Below are positions 43,601 to 53,174 of a stretch of DNA of 64,000 nt, one piece after another (position 1 is the stretch's first letter; each line of letters starts with the position of its first letter). The notes under the pieces were generated by a model, which saw only the letters and a program-made list of their open reading frames with translations, was not told where the DNA came from and ran no database searches. The DNA is from Macrosoma leucophasiata (lineage: Eukaryota > Arthropoda > Insecta > Lepidoptera > Hedylidae). Position numbers and translations under genes: made by a program. The stretch spans positions 9,920,001 through 9,984,000 of the forward strand of contig JAWQUS010000023.1 of NCBI GenBank assembly GCA_036365455.1, given 5' to 3'.

Positions 43601-45992
43601 AATAGCGGGGAATGCGTTTATTGAAGATAGGGCTTTAGGTATTTTGTGGCAACCTAAAAGCGATGAGTTAGGCTTCAATACTAGCATGCCTAGGGTACCT
43701 ACGGACGTCCGGAACTTAACACGGGTACCTACGAAACGCGAGGCATTGAGTGCAGTCATGTCGGTTTTCGATCCGCTAGGCTTATTGAGTCCATATACTA
43801 TAGTGGCAAAAATTATCCTACAGGAACTGTGGCGACAGGACCTAGGGTGGGATGAACCGCTTCCCCATGAGCAGGCAGTAGCTTTCGCTGATTGGCAGGC
43901 AGATTTAGAATACATTAACCGTCTTAAGATACCGCGATGTTATGACAAGCGTGAGAATGTAGTGGATAGGCAGTTACATGTATTTTGCGATGCAAGCGAA
44001 CAAGCGTACGCGGCAGTGGCGTATTGGCGATTTGTAGATAGCTCAGGGGTAGTGAGGGTGTCGTTGGTGGCCGGGAAAGCAAAGGTAGCACCAATAAAAA
44101 CTCAAAGTATCCCGCGATTAGAACTGCAGGCGGCTTTAATAGGTGCGCGCTTAGCTAGTGACGTCATAGACAAACATCCCTGGTCAGATGTAGGGGTGTA
44201 TTTTTGGACAGATTCGACAACCGTATTACAATGGATAAGGAATGACACGGTTAGGTATAAACCGTATGTAGCACATAGGCTAGCGGAGATAGTAGAATTA
44301 ACGAAAACCGAACAGTGGAGGTGGGTTCCCACCGCATCGAATGTAGCTGACGATGCGACGAGGGTTGGCCACTCGCGATTGGGCCCCTCCTCCAGATGGT
44401 GCACCGGCCCCTCGTTTCTCTTAAGAAATGAGGAACCACCATCGAGTGCGTTCGGAAAGGAGTTGGTCGCGCCGCTGGAGGAGGTTTTGGTTACACACAC
44501 GAGGTGTAGCCCATGCCTAATCGCAGTGGAACGATTTTCATCGTACGACCGCCTTGTCCGTGCCCTGGCTTACGTGTTATTATTCATAGATAGATGCAAA
44601 AAGATTCCTTCAAGTTTAGATACAAAATACACACGACGTGCGGAATTGTTAATAATTTCGCAGGCGCAGCGCGCAAGCTTTCCGTGTGAAATAGACAGAC
44701 TTAGAGTAGGTAAAACGGTTGATCGGTCTAGTAAAATTTATAAATTGGATCCCGTCATAGGAGAGGACGGTCTTATGAGATTGAATGGCAGGATAGATGC
44801 GGCAAACATACCAGCTCAGCGTAAAAATCCACCTATTTTGGACGGGCGGAGCTTGTTAGCTAAGTTGTATATAAAACGTGAACACGAACGTAACAATCAT
44901 ATGGGTAGAGAGGCGCTAGTTAACAATATTAGACATCAGTTTTGGATAACGCGGCTTCGTCCGGCAGTTAGAACGATAGTAGGGCGGTGTGTCAGGTGTA
45001 GGACGCGCATAGGGAGGCCCTGTGACCCAGTCAAAGGTGACCTACCGGCCCTCCGTTTAGAATCGTATACGCGACCTTTTGCATATTGTGGTGTAGATTG
45101 TTACGGTCCGATGCTCGTCACAGTAGGTAGGAGAAGGGAGAAACGCTGGGGAATGTTATTTACCTGTTTGATAACGCGTGCCATTCACATAGAAATAATT
45201 TCGAGTCTTAGTACAGACGCGGCTATCATGGCAATTAGGCGGATGGGAGCGCGCCGCGGTGCGCCCCATACCATGGTAAGCGATAATGGAACTAACTTTC
45301 GGGGCGCCGATGTAGAATTATGTAATGCGTATAAAGAATGGTTGCCTGAGTTAGAAAAATTCGCCACGACAAAAGGAATGTCATGGCGTTTTATAGATCC
45401 CGGTGCTCCCAATCAGGGAGGCGCCTGGGAGCGGTTAATAAAGAGTGTTAAGAAATCTTTATTAATAGTTTTGAATGAACGTGCACCAAAAGATGATGTA
45501 CTTGCGACGTTCACCGCTGAGGTAGAACACACGGTGAACTCGCGACCGTTGACTCACGTATCAGTTAATGCAAGCGACCCTGAAGCCCTTACTCCGAATC
45601 ATTTTCTTATCGGATCAGCGGTCGGCTTGCCCTTTGTTGGTAACTGCGCGGTAGCGGATAGGCGGGCGTGGCGAGCTACGCAGGCGTTGTCTGATATGTT
45701 CTGGCAGCGATGGATAAATGAGTACTTGCCAACCTTGGCCCCGCGAGGTGATAGTCATAACGGTAAAGAGAACATTAAGATAGGTAATTTGGTGATAATA
45801 GCAGACGGGTTGTTGCCCCGTAATGTATGGCCCCGCGGTTTAGTAGAAAAGGTATACACGGGACCTGATGGCGTGGTACGTAGTGCGGAGATTCGTACTC
45901 GAGGTGGAATATTTAGACGCCCAGTATGTAGATTGATTATCCTTCCGGTAGATGATGAGGCTCGAAGGTCTACGCCGGGGGGAGAGTTGTAA
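40629..45992 (+). CDS. BEL/Pao gag-pol polyprotein, 1787 aa, intact
   Basis: The start is the ATG at 40629 (a GTG precedes it; a second ATG follows at 40632). Gag: basic N-terminus, coiled coil about 66-101, a DUF1759-type capsid region about 190-330 (FDGDPREWLPFKAAM), then Cys/His knuckles CxCCx3Hx4C (405) and CYQCLNGKHRRFQC (438), with a third CGKGDC..H cluster after. Pol: aspartic protease LLDEGSTITL with Asp523 (DEGS replaces the usual DTG, typical of this superfamily); reverse transcriptase from REWYLPHFAV to the YMDD box at 934-937; RNase H with FCDAS Asp1121 and WTDST near 1195. Integrase: zinc finger H1419, H1424, C1454, C1457; catalytic Asp1490, Asp1552 and Glu1601; C-terminal DUF5641-type domain ending FRRPVCRLIILP. 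The stop codon lies inside the 3' LTR. No break in any domain; expected cleavage by its own protease is inferred from the family. Confidence 0.95.
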   Translation: MMPRSPPTTRKRAALRVIPDYPESPSEAPQDVPLPGTSRTEQVVTEQETLGTRPPSVCSRRSTDSARARREQINTETDMLKARIRQLEIEAGLVDKQIAKDRVTPPEETDRDSVNGQIDANERVEHWLQDSHPPREFLRGEDRLGDGRAPNNSKQDEPAKTNISKDEVLDRLVYALENMSRGRPPPRQAQELPLFDGDPREWLPFKAAMRDSTQNYRLTDIENLARLRACLRGPARQAVSALLYSASDPDRIMKTLEQCFGRPGTIIDQAVGEVMRLPNVGASANELNIFAVKVQNVVTVIESVDPVGRNTDPRLPRMLSEKLSPHLKNKWYDYAFDRADGPESELTRLANFLMKEADRAIQFSYEKSTVASARAVQPPASRPTFKKLDRARRPVYNTTEAAITCLCCGSGHRTDACGKVVAMSVQERWNWAREARICYQCLNGKHRRFQCKAKRCGKGDCTRSHHMLLHSEPRPEVKEVQIESVITASAHTPVDSTQVLLKVCPVTIGGGRGKGVQTYALLDEGSTITLIDEQLAKSIGAQGPVRALNIIGANSSQQESESRLVGISLAGQSGRPFKIKARTVRNLTLGRQTVSKELLQMSHFRALPPDAVCYEGVRPQILIGADNWHLIVSRKLVTGSRRQPAASLTQLGWVIHGSMPKSIVVNRASVLHVHTTQSPSDANLNDIVRSHFEIDSLGIGREPRVVPGEERAIEIVKRTITKVNGRYEVGLPWVSDDATLPPSYNMAHSRLVGIERKMDRSQEFREAYTAQINSLIEKGYAEPLGETNTYNQREWYLPHFAVTNPNKPGKVRLVFDAAAKSNGKCLNDILLEGPDLLQSLNKVLYGFRVGRIALTADIREMFLRIKIREEDRVAQQFLWRGEDRVSPPRKYVMTSMIFGARSSPFLAHSVRDENAAVYKTSHPLAFDTITTSTYMDDWIVSFDSEETARRTVGEVRHVHAQAGFDLAGWSSNLDSVISEVPESDRAHAPKEIAGNAFIEDRALGILWQPKSDELGFNTSMPRVPTDVRNLTRVPTKREALSAVMSVFDPLGLLSPYTIVAKIILQELWRQDLGWDEPLPHEQAVAFADWQADLEYINRLKIPRCYDKRENVVDRQLHVFCDASEQAYAAVAYWRFVDSSGVVRVSLVAGKAKVAPIKTQSIPRLELQAALIGARLASDVIDKHPWSDVGVYFWTDSTTVLQWIRNDTVRYKPYVAHRLAEIVELTKTEQWRWVPTASNVADDATRVGHSRLGPSSRWCTGPSFLLRNEEPPSSAFGKELVAPLEEVLVTHTRCSPCLIAVERFSSYDRLVRALAYVLLFIDRCKKIPSSLDTKYTRRAELLIISQAQRASFPCEIDRLRVGKTVDRSSKIYKLDPVIGEDGLMRLNGRIDAANIPAQRKNPPILDGRSLLAKLYIKREHERNNHMGREALVNNIRHQFWITRLRPAVRTIVGRCVRCRTRIGRPCDPVKGDLPALRLESYTRPFAYCGVDCYGPMLVTVGRRREKRWGMLFTCLITRAIHIEIISSLSTDAAIMAIRRMGARRGAPHTMVSDNGTNFRGADVELCNAYKEWLPELEKFATTKGMSWRFIDPGAPNQGGAWERLIKSVKKSLLIVLNERAPKDDVLATFTAEVEHTVNSRPLTHVSVNASDPEALTPNHFLIGSAVGLPFVGNCAVADRRAWRATQALSDMFWQRWINEYLPTLAPRGDSHNGKENIKIGNLVIIADGLLPRNVWPRGLVEKVYTGPDGVVRSAEIRTRGGIFRRPVCRLIILPVDDEARRSTPGGEL
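45977..45987 (+). promoter_or_regulatory. Polypurine tract
   Basis: GGGGGGAGAG just before the 3' LTR, within the last codons of pol; the expected primer site for plus-strand DNA. Confidence 0.7.
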
Positions 45993-47544
45993 AGGATAGA
46001 ATCAATAAGCGTCGTATTTCATTATGAAAATAAGTAAAGTCAGTAAAGCTCGCAATGACCGCTAGGTGTATGTTGGTTGTATGCAGCGGCAGTTTTTAAT
46101 TCGATATAACTCGTTAGGTTCTCATAGTAGGCATGTAATATTTGAGTATGATGATAAACGAATTGTTGTCTAGCGATTGCCATAGAAAATATTAAATTTG
46201 GAGGTGTAGGTATTTTCGGTTAGTCGAAAGGGTCGTCCACGGAGAGGTGACCGACAGAGCACCTGATCCACCTGCGGTGGCGGGGGTGAAGTGCGGAGAA
46301 GTGACGCGGAGGAAGCGTAAATACGCAGCGCACTTTTTTTAGAGCTCAGTCAGTGGCATAGCTCGGCGTAGGAATGTCCAATAATGCATATTCACGACCA
46401 ACCCCACGCATGGCATAGGCAGATCAGTAGTTATCGACTGGCAAAGTTCGCTGTAGTAGACACTACTATGAGATGAGTCTAGACAAAACTGTAATGTAAA
46501 TTAGGTATTTCGCTGTATACTTATCACACACATACTGGCCCGAAGACGTGCACGGAGATGCGACCACGTAGCGCGCGTAGAAAGTAAAGAAATTGAGAAA
46601 TTATAACACAAATTGTACAAAATGTTCCGGTTAGAAATATCAATTTGTATGTAGGTAGATTCAATTAGTTTGTTCACAGCTGATGTTGAATTCAACATTT
46701 TGTATGGAGAGAGAGGTGAAAGTCGCTGTATTTTCGAAAGTACCAAAGATATTAAGCTGAAAGTTATGTACGAGATGTATTTTTGTTGCCCCCTCAGGGA
46801 GATATATGTATAAAGAGTGTAAGTAAACTCATACTAAGGAAAAATGAATGTACCTAATCTTACTTGTTAGATAAAATTGTCTCTCACGCTTAGAATAAAG
46901 GAGATAGGCAGATGCCGTTTGCGGTGTTTAATTGTATTTAGGTTTGGCTAGCGATATTCAATCGTGTCATAGGTGATAGAGCATGACAGAGCCCCTAAAA
47001 AATTATGTGTTTCTAATAAGTAAAAACTTTGAAAGTGTATTGAATTAGAATAGAAATCTAATAAGAATTGTATAAGAAAATTTAATAGAATAAGAGATAT
47101 TGCGTATGAAATGTATCAAGGCGGGGGCGGGTCAGCAGAGATGTATGACGGTGGTAGGAAATTAGACCGTATATGTAATGATTTAGAGTCCTATCTCTAT
47201 TGACCCGGACCTTCGTGACGTTCGATTTTTGGGCGTGTCACGGCATTTTGACATGGAAGGAGACGGTTTGGAAGCGTATATAACTCGGTACATTTCGTTG
47301 CTAGTTTGTCCTCGTTCGATTCTCCGCAAGAAAAGTGCTTCCAGACCGTGAAGGTATTGCCAGTGAAAGTTTAGAATAGTACCAGACCCCCTGGTTCGCT
47401 AGTTAGTTATAGTATAGTGAAATAAGCTAGTGAATAAGTTAGAATAGTATGAAACATTGCAGAACCGAAAAATACAGTCCATTGTGAATCACACCGATGC
47501 AGATTTGTGTTTGACTTTGGTGTAAAAGCCATTTGTCCCCCACA
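45988..47544 (+). repeat. 3' LTR, 1557 bp
   Basis: Same length and, by eye, same sequence as the 5' LTR. Its first five bases include the last base of the pol Leu codon region and the TAA stop. Confidence 0.95.
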
Positions 47545-47549
47545 TATAA
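47545..47549. repeat. Target site duplication TATAA, right
   Basis: Matches 38125-38129. Removing the element restores GCATTTATAATATTAC, the continuation of the LINE-like tail it landed in. Confidence 0.9.
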
Positions 47550-48336
47550 TATTACATTACTAGGTACCTACCTAAGGATAGTAGCGAGCGTAAAAATCAC
47601 ATGACGTTACTATTCACCCGTTATTCATCTAAAACCACCACGTGACCTTCCTTAGTGAGTAATATGGAATACTGCTATAAAATTAACTCTTCAATACCCC
47701 CTTGTAAGAGGATTGAAGGCCATGAGCTGATAACTCTTCATTATTCACTTCTTCGGCTTGCAATACGTTAACGCAATGACATAAGTATACATGTTCTGAT
47801 ACGTTTTCCAATTTTTAAAACAAAGCTTTTGTAGTTGAGGCTGATTAATTTTTATATAATGACCAATTACCTACACTACAATGAAGCAGATTCCTTCTAT
47901 TGACCTATAATACAAGGCAAAAATAATTTTATGTCAACACTTTTACTCGGTACTACTGTAGAAAATTCATCCCGAAAATCCCTTTACATCCTTTTAGGTG
48001 AATTGTACCTGTAGCCGCTTCTTAAGATCTACAGTCTTATTTCCTGGTTTTGCATGACATGAATCAAAACTTATCAGTATGAAACGCAGGGTGGCATCGC
48101 ATTACCTAAGCTAATTATAGGACAGCCAAGAGTGGCCAAGACTGCTTATCTTCCACAGGATCCACCCTGCAACAGCTTATTATAATGTCCATGGTGAAGG
48201 GTATATGTGTTTTTATTTATAATCGGCAATCCCAATTCCTGACCTTACATGATTTAGAAGACAGCCTGTGGATGCAGGCAATGAGATGTACCTACATTAG
48301 ATGAACAGAATTAAATTACATAATTAAATTAAATTA
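47550..48336. other. Non-genic stretch
   Basis: Nothing recognised. Confidence 0.4.
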
Positions 48337-48525
48337 CGGAAATTACAGGGCCGTACGCCCTGTAATTTCCGGCACAGAGGCATAACACCTTAGACCTCAG
48401 GAGTGGTAACGCATCTGCATTTTGACCTCGGTCTTTGTGTAAGTGTCTATAGGCTGCAGTCATCACTTAACATCAATGTGAACTGCATGCTTGTTTGCCA
48501 CTTCCATAACATAAAAAAAAACGGG
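48337..48525 (+). mobile_element. 5'-truncated family A copy with a snap-back end
   Basis: Family A from GCCCTGTAATTTCCGGCACA to CCACTTCCATAACAT and an A run. Its 5' end carries a perfect inverted copy of its own start: CGGAAATTACAGGGC at 48337-48351, loop CGTAC, then the inverse at 48357-48371. Confidence 0.85.
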
Positions 48526-48942
48526 AGAGTTTTATTCTCAACGCCATTGAACTCAACCTTGAGAATTCAAAGGATTATGAACTTTAATAGATGAGGTTAG
48601 CCAGAAACACGAATAACCACATACGAACATTATTACATCATCCCAAATATGAATCTTTTCTACGATGATATATTTAAATATTTTTTTTTCATAAGTATAT
48701 TTATAACTTCTTAGGCAAGTTCTATCTATGGCCCAGGGAGTAAATTAAAGCACAAAATTAAAGTAAATACATAATATAATGGGTACGTATTTGTTAATAC
48801 AAGTAAGTAATATACTTACCGGATGATTTCCGATGGAGAAGATTAACAGTGACATCTCTGAAGATTTGGTGATGTATCCGATTTTTGGGTTCACCGTCTA
48901 CACTTTTCCGTAGAAATAAAATGTATGCCGGGAATTCTCTAC

Positions 48943-49260
48943 GTACGTAACTTCACGCCTGTAATCCCCGAAGGGGTAGGCAGAGGTAAATGCATGCATT
49001 CAAGCATACATGCAAACACCCACGATTCGCCGGTTACGTTTTTCGGCCCATGTAACAGGTGGCGAGCCTGTTGACATCTCCGGGCACATTACCAAACTTT
49101 GAGGTACTGGGAAATTTCCAGAAAATGGAAAAATCCCAATAGAACCAGAGATAAAGGCTTTTTCACCATTATCTCTGATAACCCCCTACCCGGGAATCGA
49201 ACCCAGGACCTCAGCGTAGTAGTAGTGGCCTGCTACCACTAGGCTACCGAGGCAGTTAGT
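48943..49260 (-). mobile_element. Family C tRNA-derived SINE with target duplication
   Basis: Head GCCTAGTGGTAGCAGGCCAC and B box GGGTTCGATTCCCGGG on the minus strand. GAATTCTCTAC is present on both sides (48932-48942 and 49272-49282), an 11-bp target duplication. The tRNA-like (5') junction carries a 26-bp palindrome. Confidence 0.85.
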
Positions 49261-49287
49261 TAATAAGTAGAGAATTCTCTACTTATT

Positions 49288-50236
49288 CCATATCCATCAA
49301 ATATAGCTTTTATTACCATTTTGTAATGCGTATCTACCTCTACTTATGCTACAGGGACAGCCACGAGTGTAAACGTATTTTTACATTTTTATGTCTACAG
49401 TTTGACAGACAAACAGACGTGTCACCTGATTTTCAATCTGATGAAACGTCTGTTTGTGGGTTTTGCCGGTGGTTTAATCCCGTCGTCGTCCCCTTGGGGA
49501 CCCTGATGTAATTAATGAATGAACATTTTGGAGACAGTCGAAAACACAAACTCTCGAAATCTGTGCGCAGTGTCAGTAGTTTTAAGTATTATATTATTAT
49601 TATTATGTCTTCAACGATTCAAACATTATCAAATTGCATGGAGCCAAGTGAAAAAGTGCATGTTGTTAGACCCACTGCAAACGAGCTCAAGGATATAGAT
49701 ATTGGATGGTGGATAATTTATTACTATTCTACTTTCGATACTTGTGTATAGTTTTTGATATTAAAAACTGAATTTATATATATGTTTATAAACCTGTTAT
49801 TCTATTCTATTTTTCCCGTGTGGCAACTATCACAATTAGTAATAATTCTTCCAAAAACCTGTTATTTATGGCTACGACAGCCCGACTCGCTCTTGATATC
49901 CTCCTCTTTGACAGCTGACAGATGACAGATCGCTCTTTTTGCCATTCTGTCTTCGTTGTATCAAGTCGCACTTTCAGACTTATTTATAAAAACTTAATGT
50001 AAAAGAAAAATTACGAAATAAATACAACCATCAAACAACAAAACTGGCTTTCACTCCTGCCCAGAACATATGGTATGAAAAAGTGGGTACCTAATTTAAA
50101 CATAGCTTATTTTTATTTGAAGTTATTCTAGGTAGTATAACATAGTATTTCCTTCACGATTTATCAGTAAATATTAAGTACTTTTGCAAATATTGTACTG
50201 TTATATACTCGTATATTTTTATAGGTACCTACACTA
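49288..50236. other. Non-genic stretch with weak ORFs
   Basis: Plus-strand frames of 61 and 78 codons (49326-49511, 49515-49751) were examined. The second contains MSSTIQTLSNCMEPSEKVHV, a plausible but unrecognised peptide. No splice or family evidence supports a gene. Confidence 0.25.
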
Positions 50237-50538
50237 CACTAGCTGTACCTCGCGTTGCTTGCTACGCCAACAACTAAAATTAAAAAAAAACGACTGCAGC
50301 GCCACCTGTTGGCGAGTTACATCTATGAACATGTCATATTCGTTTTCTCTATGTAAAAATACATGGTCATACTGATTTTCATGACAAACGGTTGAACGGG
50401 GCAGAAGTTACAACTCTGCAGCGCCACCTGGTGGCGAGTGGCATCAATGAGCATATTATACAAAACTTTTTCGTAGAAAATACATATACATATCAATTTT
50501 CAGCTTCGCCGGTGTAGCTGTCCCCACACCGGCGAAGC
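50237..50538 (+). mobile_element. Repeat with two CAGCGCCACCTG units and a terminal hairpin
   Basis: Two ~122-bp units start CTGCAGCGCCACCTGTTGGC (50294) and CTGCAGCGCCACCTGGTGGC (50416). The right end is a perfect 13-bp hairpin GCTTCGCCGGTGT / ACACCGGCGAAGC (50503-50538). A CACTAGCTGTACCTCGCGT end lies on the left. Non-coding. Confidence 0.55.
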
Positions 50539-51035
50539 CAAGAGGAACCCAGACAGGGCGGCGTTTGGCGTGGCTCTGCCCGCCACTCGCTGCTGTAGAG
50601 AGCAGACGGCTGGGGAGGTACGCGTATTTCGTTGGCCCTGCACCCTTTCCTCAGCCGCCTAACGGTGGTCCACCGTCAGATGGGCACGAGTCTCTCCCCT
50701 TTTTGGGAGGAGGCCTGGAGCTTACTTCACCACGCTGCTCCAATGCGGGTTGGTGGAGTGGAGATACGGGTTAGTAGCCAATCCGCTGTCAGATGGGGAT
50801 GGGGATTCAAACATACCGACCATAAGGCCTCCGACAAGGTTTAACCATTGCTATCTATCGATAGCAACCGGGACCGACGGCTTAACGTGCTCTCCGAAGC
50901 ACGGCAACGCGCATTTGTTACTAGAGGTCACACACCCGACAGCGCCCGTATCGCTTAACCGAGTAGATCGCTTGCGATCTACACCAGCCGAACGGCCATG
51001 CGCGCTTCGTAGAGTTTCTCCTTCATCAAATAATC
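50539..51035 (+). repeat. GC-rich interspersed repeat, LINE-like
   Basis: GCCTGGAGCTTACTTCACCA, CGCTGCTCCAATGCGGGTTG, CGGGACCGACGGCTTAACGT and GCTCTCCGAAGCACGGCAAC are words typical of lepidopteran LINE untranslated regions (from memory of style, not a search). Overlapping frames here are not coherent proteins. Confidence 0.45.
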
Positions 51036-51611
51036 AATGTGAACTCGCTTGAAAAATCTGTCTGCCATTATTGAATGCTACGTTATTTTTTTATTACAAC
51101 AGTTTTTATTATAAGGAAAATACGCAAGAATATCTATAGAGTTGACTGAACTTTGTTTAGGATTTTAGACTTAACTGTAGTACAGTCATCGTGATGTTAA
51201 CTTAAGATAAAGTTTTTTTGTGATTTTTAAGGATTCGGTTAGAAATGTTGTTTCACATTTAGCGATTCCAATTAATTAATATAATAAGGATAATAAACAT
51301 TTTTTGTGATGATGAATGATTCGATTAGAAATACCTATTATTTCTCACTTAATCAGCCTTGACGATTTTTTTTTTAATTTAGTTCTTCAGAAGATATTTT
51401 TTAAGTACCTACTTGTTAACTTCATTCGGGGACATTTAACAAATAATAATAATTATAATATTATAAAGCGAAAGGAGATTATAGGTGTAACATGTTTTTT
51501 TCCAAGCCCTTCAGACTATTTTCGGCTACCTTTAAATCATAGTTTAGGATTTAAAAAATTGGGGGCAATTTTATTACTGATCAAACTTCTTCCCAACTAT
51601 CGTAAAATAAG
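51036..51611. other. Non-genic stretch
   Basis: No gene; a 116-codon plus frame (51316-51666) is AT-driven and runs into the next repeat. Confidence 0.35.
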
Positions 51612-51860
51612 GCCGACTAATGGCAGAGCTCCAGTGGCGGAGCTCGCGGGTTACTTAATCTACTAGCCGATAAATGGTAATGTTCAGTACTATCGTGTTC
51701 CGATCACGTGGTAATGTACGGCCCCGTAATTTTCGGCACAGAAGCATAATAAAGGCATTATGCTTCTGTGCCGAAAATAACGGAGCCCTAAGGAGGTGTC
51801 AGGAGTGACGAAGCATCTTCATTGAAATCTCTTGTTCATGTAGATTTTTAAGGGCTACAG
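51612..51860 (+). mobile_element. Family A copy with an internal snap-back
   Basis: TAATGGCAGAGCTCCAGTGG.. with the family order, but at 51729-51750 ATTTTCGGCACAGAAGCATAAT is followed by a 6-nt loop and its perfect inverse (51757-51778), an insertion absent from other copies. Confidence 0.75.
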
Positions 51861-51962
51861 TGTTACTACTACGCGTAGTATGTGACACAGTATGCTATGC
51901 AATTTATGCAAGTAAGTACGCTCAAAGGACGTGACCTCTTTTCACATGGTCAAAGTGCGTCT

Positions 51963-52110
51963 GAGTGCCTAGTGCGAGATTTTCGATTCCGATTCCGAAG
52001 CGTCATCTAGCGGTGAATCGATGACGCTTCTTCAATTCCATACAAATCTGAGTTTACTCTTACGCGATCGAATTCGCGTAAGAGTAAATAAAATCTCGCA
52101 CTAGGCACTC
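51963..52110. mobile_element. Small element with three nested stems
   Basis: Outer perfect 21-bp inverted repeat GAGTGCCTAGTGCGAGATTT(T) / inverse at 52090-52110. Inside are an 11-bp hairpin (GAAGCGTCATC / GATGACGCTTC) and a 15-bp hairpin (TTTACTCTTACGCGA / TCGCGTAAGAGTAAA). Non-coding. Confidence 0.75.
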
Positions 52111-52394
52111 TGTTCTTTGTGCGGATTTTCTCGCGTATACAACATTCCCAAACTTCTTCTTATACCTACTTGATGTTTCGGTCGCTTTCAGCTACCGTGG
52201 TCACGGGCAGACTTATTCGACTAGAAAAAATAGCCATATTCTAAATCGATCCAAAATTGTATGTGGGAACAATTTCTATGTTTCTATGCTGTAGGTGTTA
52301 ATATATATTACCTATAGGTACCTCCTACATTAAAAAAATACAATCCAATAACTACATAAAAATTAGAAGTCTGCATTAAGACTTTTATAACTCA

Positions 52395-52575
52395 CTAGAT
52401 GTTGCCCGCGGCGTCGCCCGCATGGATGTTTTATAAATCAATTTTTCCTGAATTTTCTTTGCTATAAACCTCACGAAGCCCGAGACCTTTCCAACGCATG
52501 CAAAACAGTGGAAATCGGTTGGTGCGTTCTGGAGTTATAGCGTCAGGAAGGAAAACCCAACTTATTTTTATATAA
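52395..52575 (-). repeat. Interspersed repeat, inverse of 31470-31640
   Basis: CTAGATGTTGCCCGCGGC, AACCTCACGAAGCCCGAGAC, CTTTCCAACG, TCGGTTGGTGCGTTCTGGAG, GTTATAGCGTCAGGAAGGAA. Confidence 0.65.
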
Positions 52576-52586
52576 TAGATATTCAC

Positions 52587-52669
52587 ACATTGTGGGTGTT
52601 TGCATGTATGCATAAATTATTACATTTACCTCTGCCAACCCCTCCGGGGATTGCAGGCATAGAGTTACG
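52587..52669 (+). repeat. Family C SINE 3' fragment
   Basis: TTGTGGGTGTTTGCATGTAT, TTACCTCTGCCAACCCCTCC, GGATTGCAGGCATAGAGTTACG: the last ~80 bp of family C, here in plus orientation. Confidence 0.65.
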
Positions 52670-52904
52670 TTTTTTTTTAAGACATGAATTTCCGAGACAT
52701 TTAATACGTATAACTATAACAAAACTGCAACACCGTAATCTTGAACACTACAATTTATTTATTGATATACCTACCGATATAAGTTATTGATAATATACCG
52801 ATATATTTGACTGACTTATTCTTATTGATTGTTATGATAATAAAATTCTACAACTATTATTTCGTAAATCATGCCCGTAATCCTATGTAAAAAAATACAA
52901 TTTT

Positions 52905-52960
52905 TAATTAGGTAATGCAGTGGTTTGTACGCGCTCTATTACTGGAACTCTACCATCTCT
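52905..52960 (-). repeat. Family A 5' fragment
   Basis: TTAGGTAATGCAGTGGTTTG..CTCTATTACTGGAACTCTACC is the inverse of the first ~50 bp of family A. Confidence 0.5.
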
Positions 52961-53174
52961 ACTTTAGCATCTACATCGTCATAAAAAAGACGCCTTTCAG
53001 ATTATTAAGTTGTAATCATTTCTTCTTCTTCCAAGGCTTTTTTATCTGTTGTTGCTAGGGCTTATGATTTTAACTGACATCAAATTTCACTGATTACTTA
53101 AGTTAAATAAGAAACTAGTTAGAAAACCGTTGAATAATATTAACATTTTAAATAATTATACTCGTAATATATAT

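Larger units (their letters stand above)
38130..47544 (+). mobile_element. Complete BEL/Pao LTR retrotransposon, 9.4 kb
   Basis: Two LTRs of exactly 1557 bp (38130-39686 and 45988-47544) begin TGT and end ACA and are flanked by TATAA on both sides. They enclose a leader, one uninterrupted gag-pol frame and a purine tract. No envelope-like frame follows pol. All parts needed for a retrotransposon cycle are visible, and the LTRs show no difference by eye, so insertion was recent. Whether it is transcribed cannot be seen here. Confidence 0.95.
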
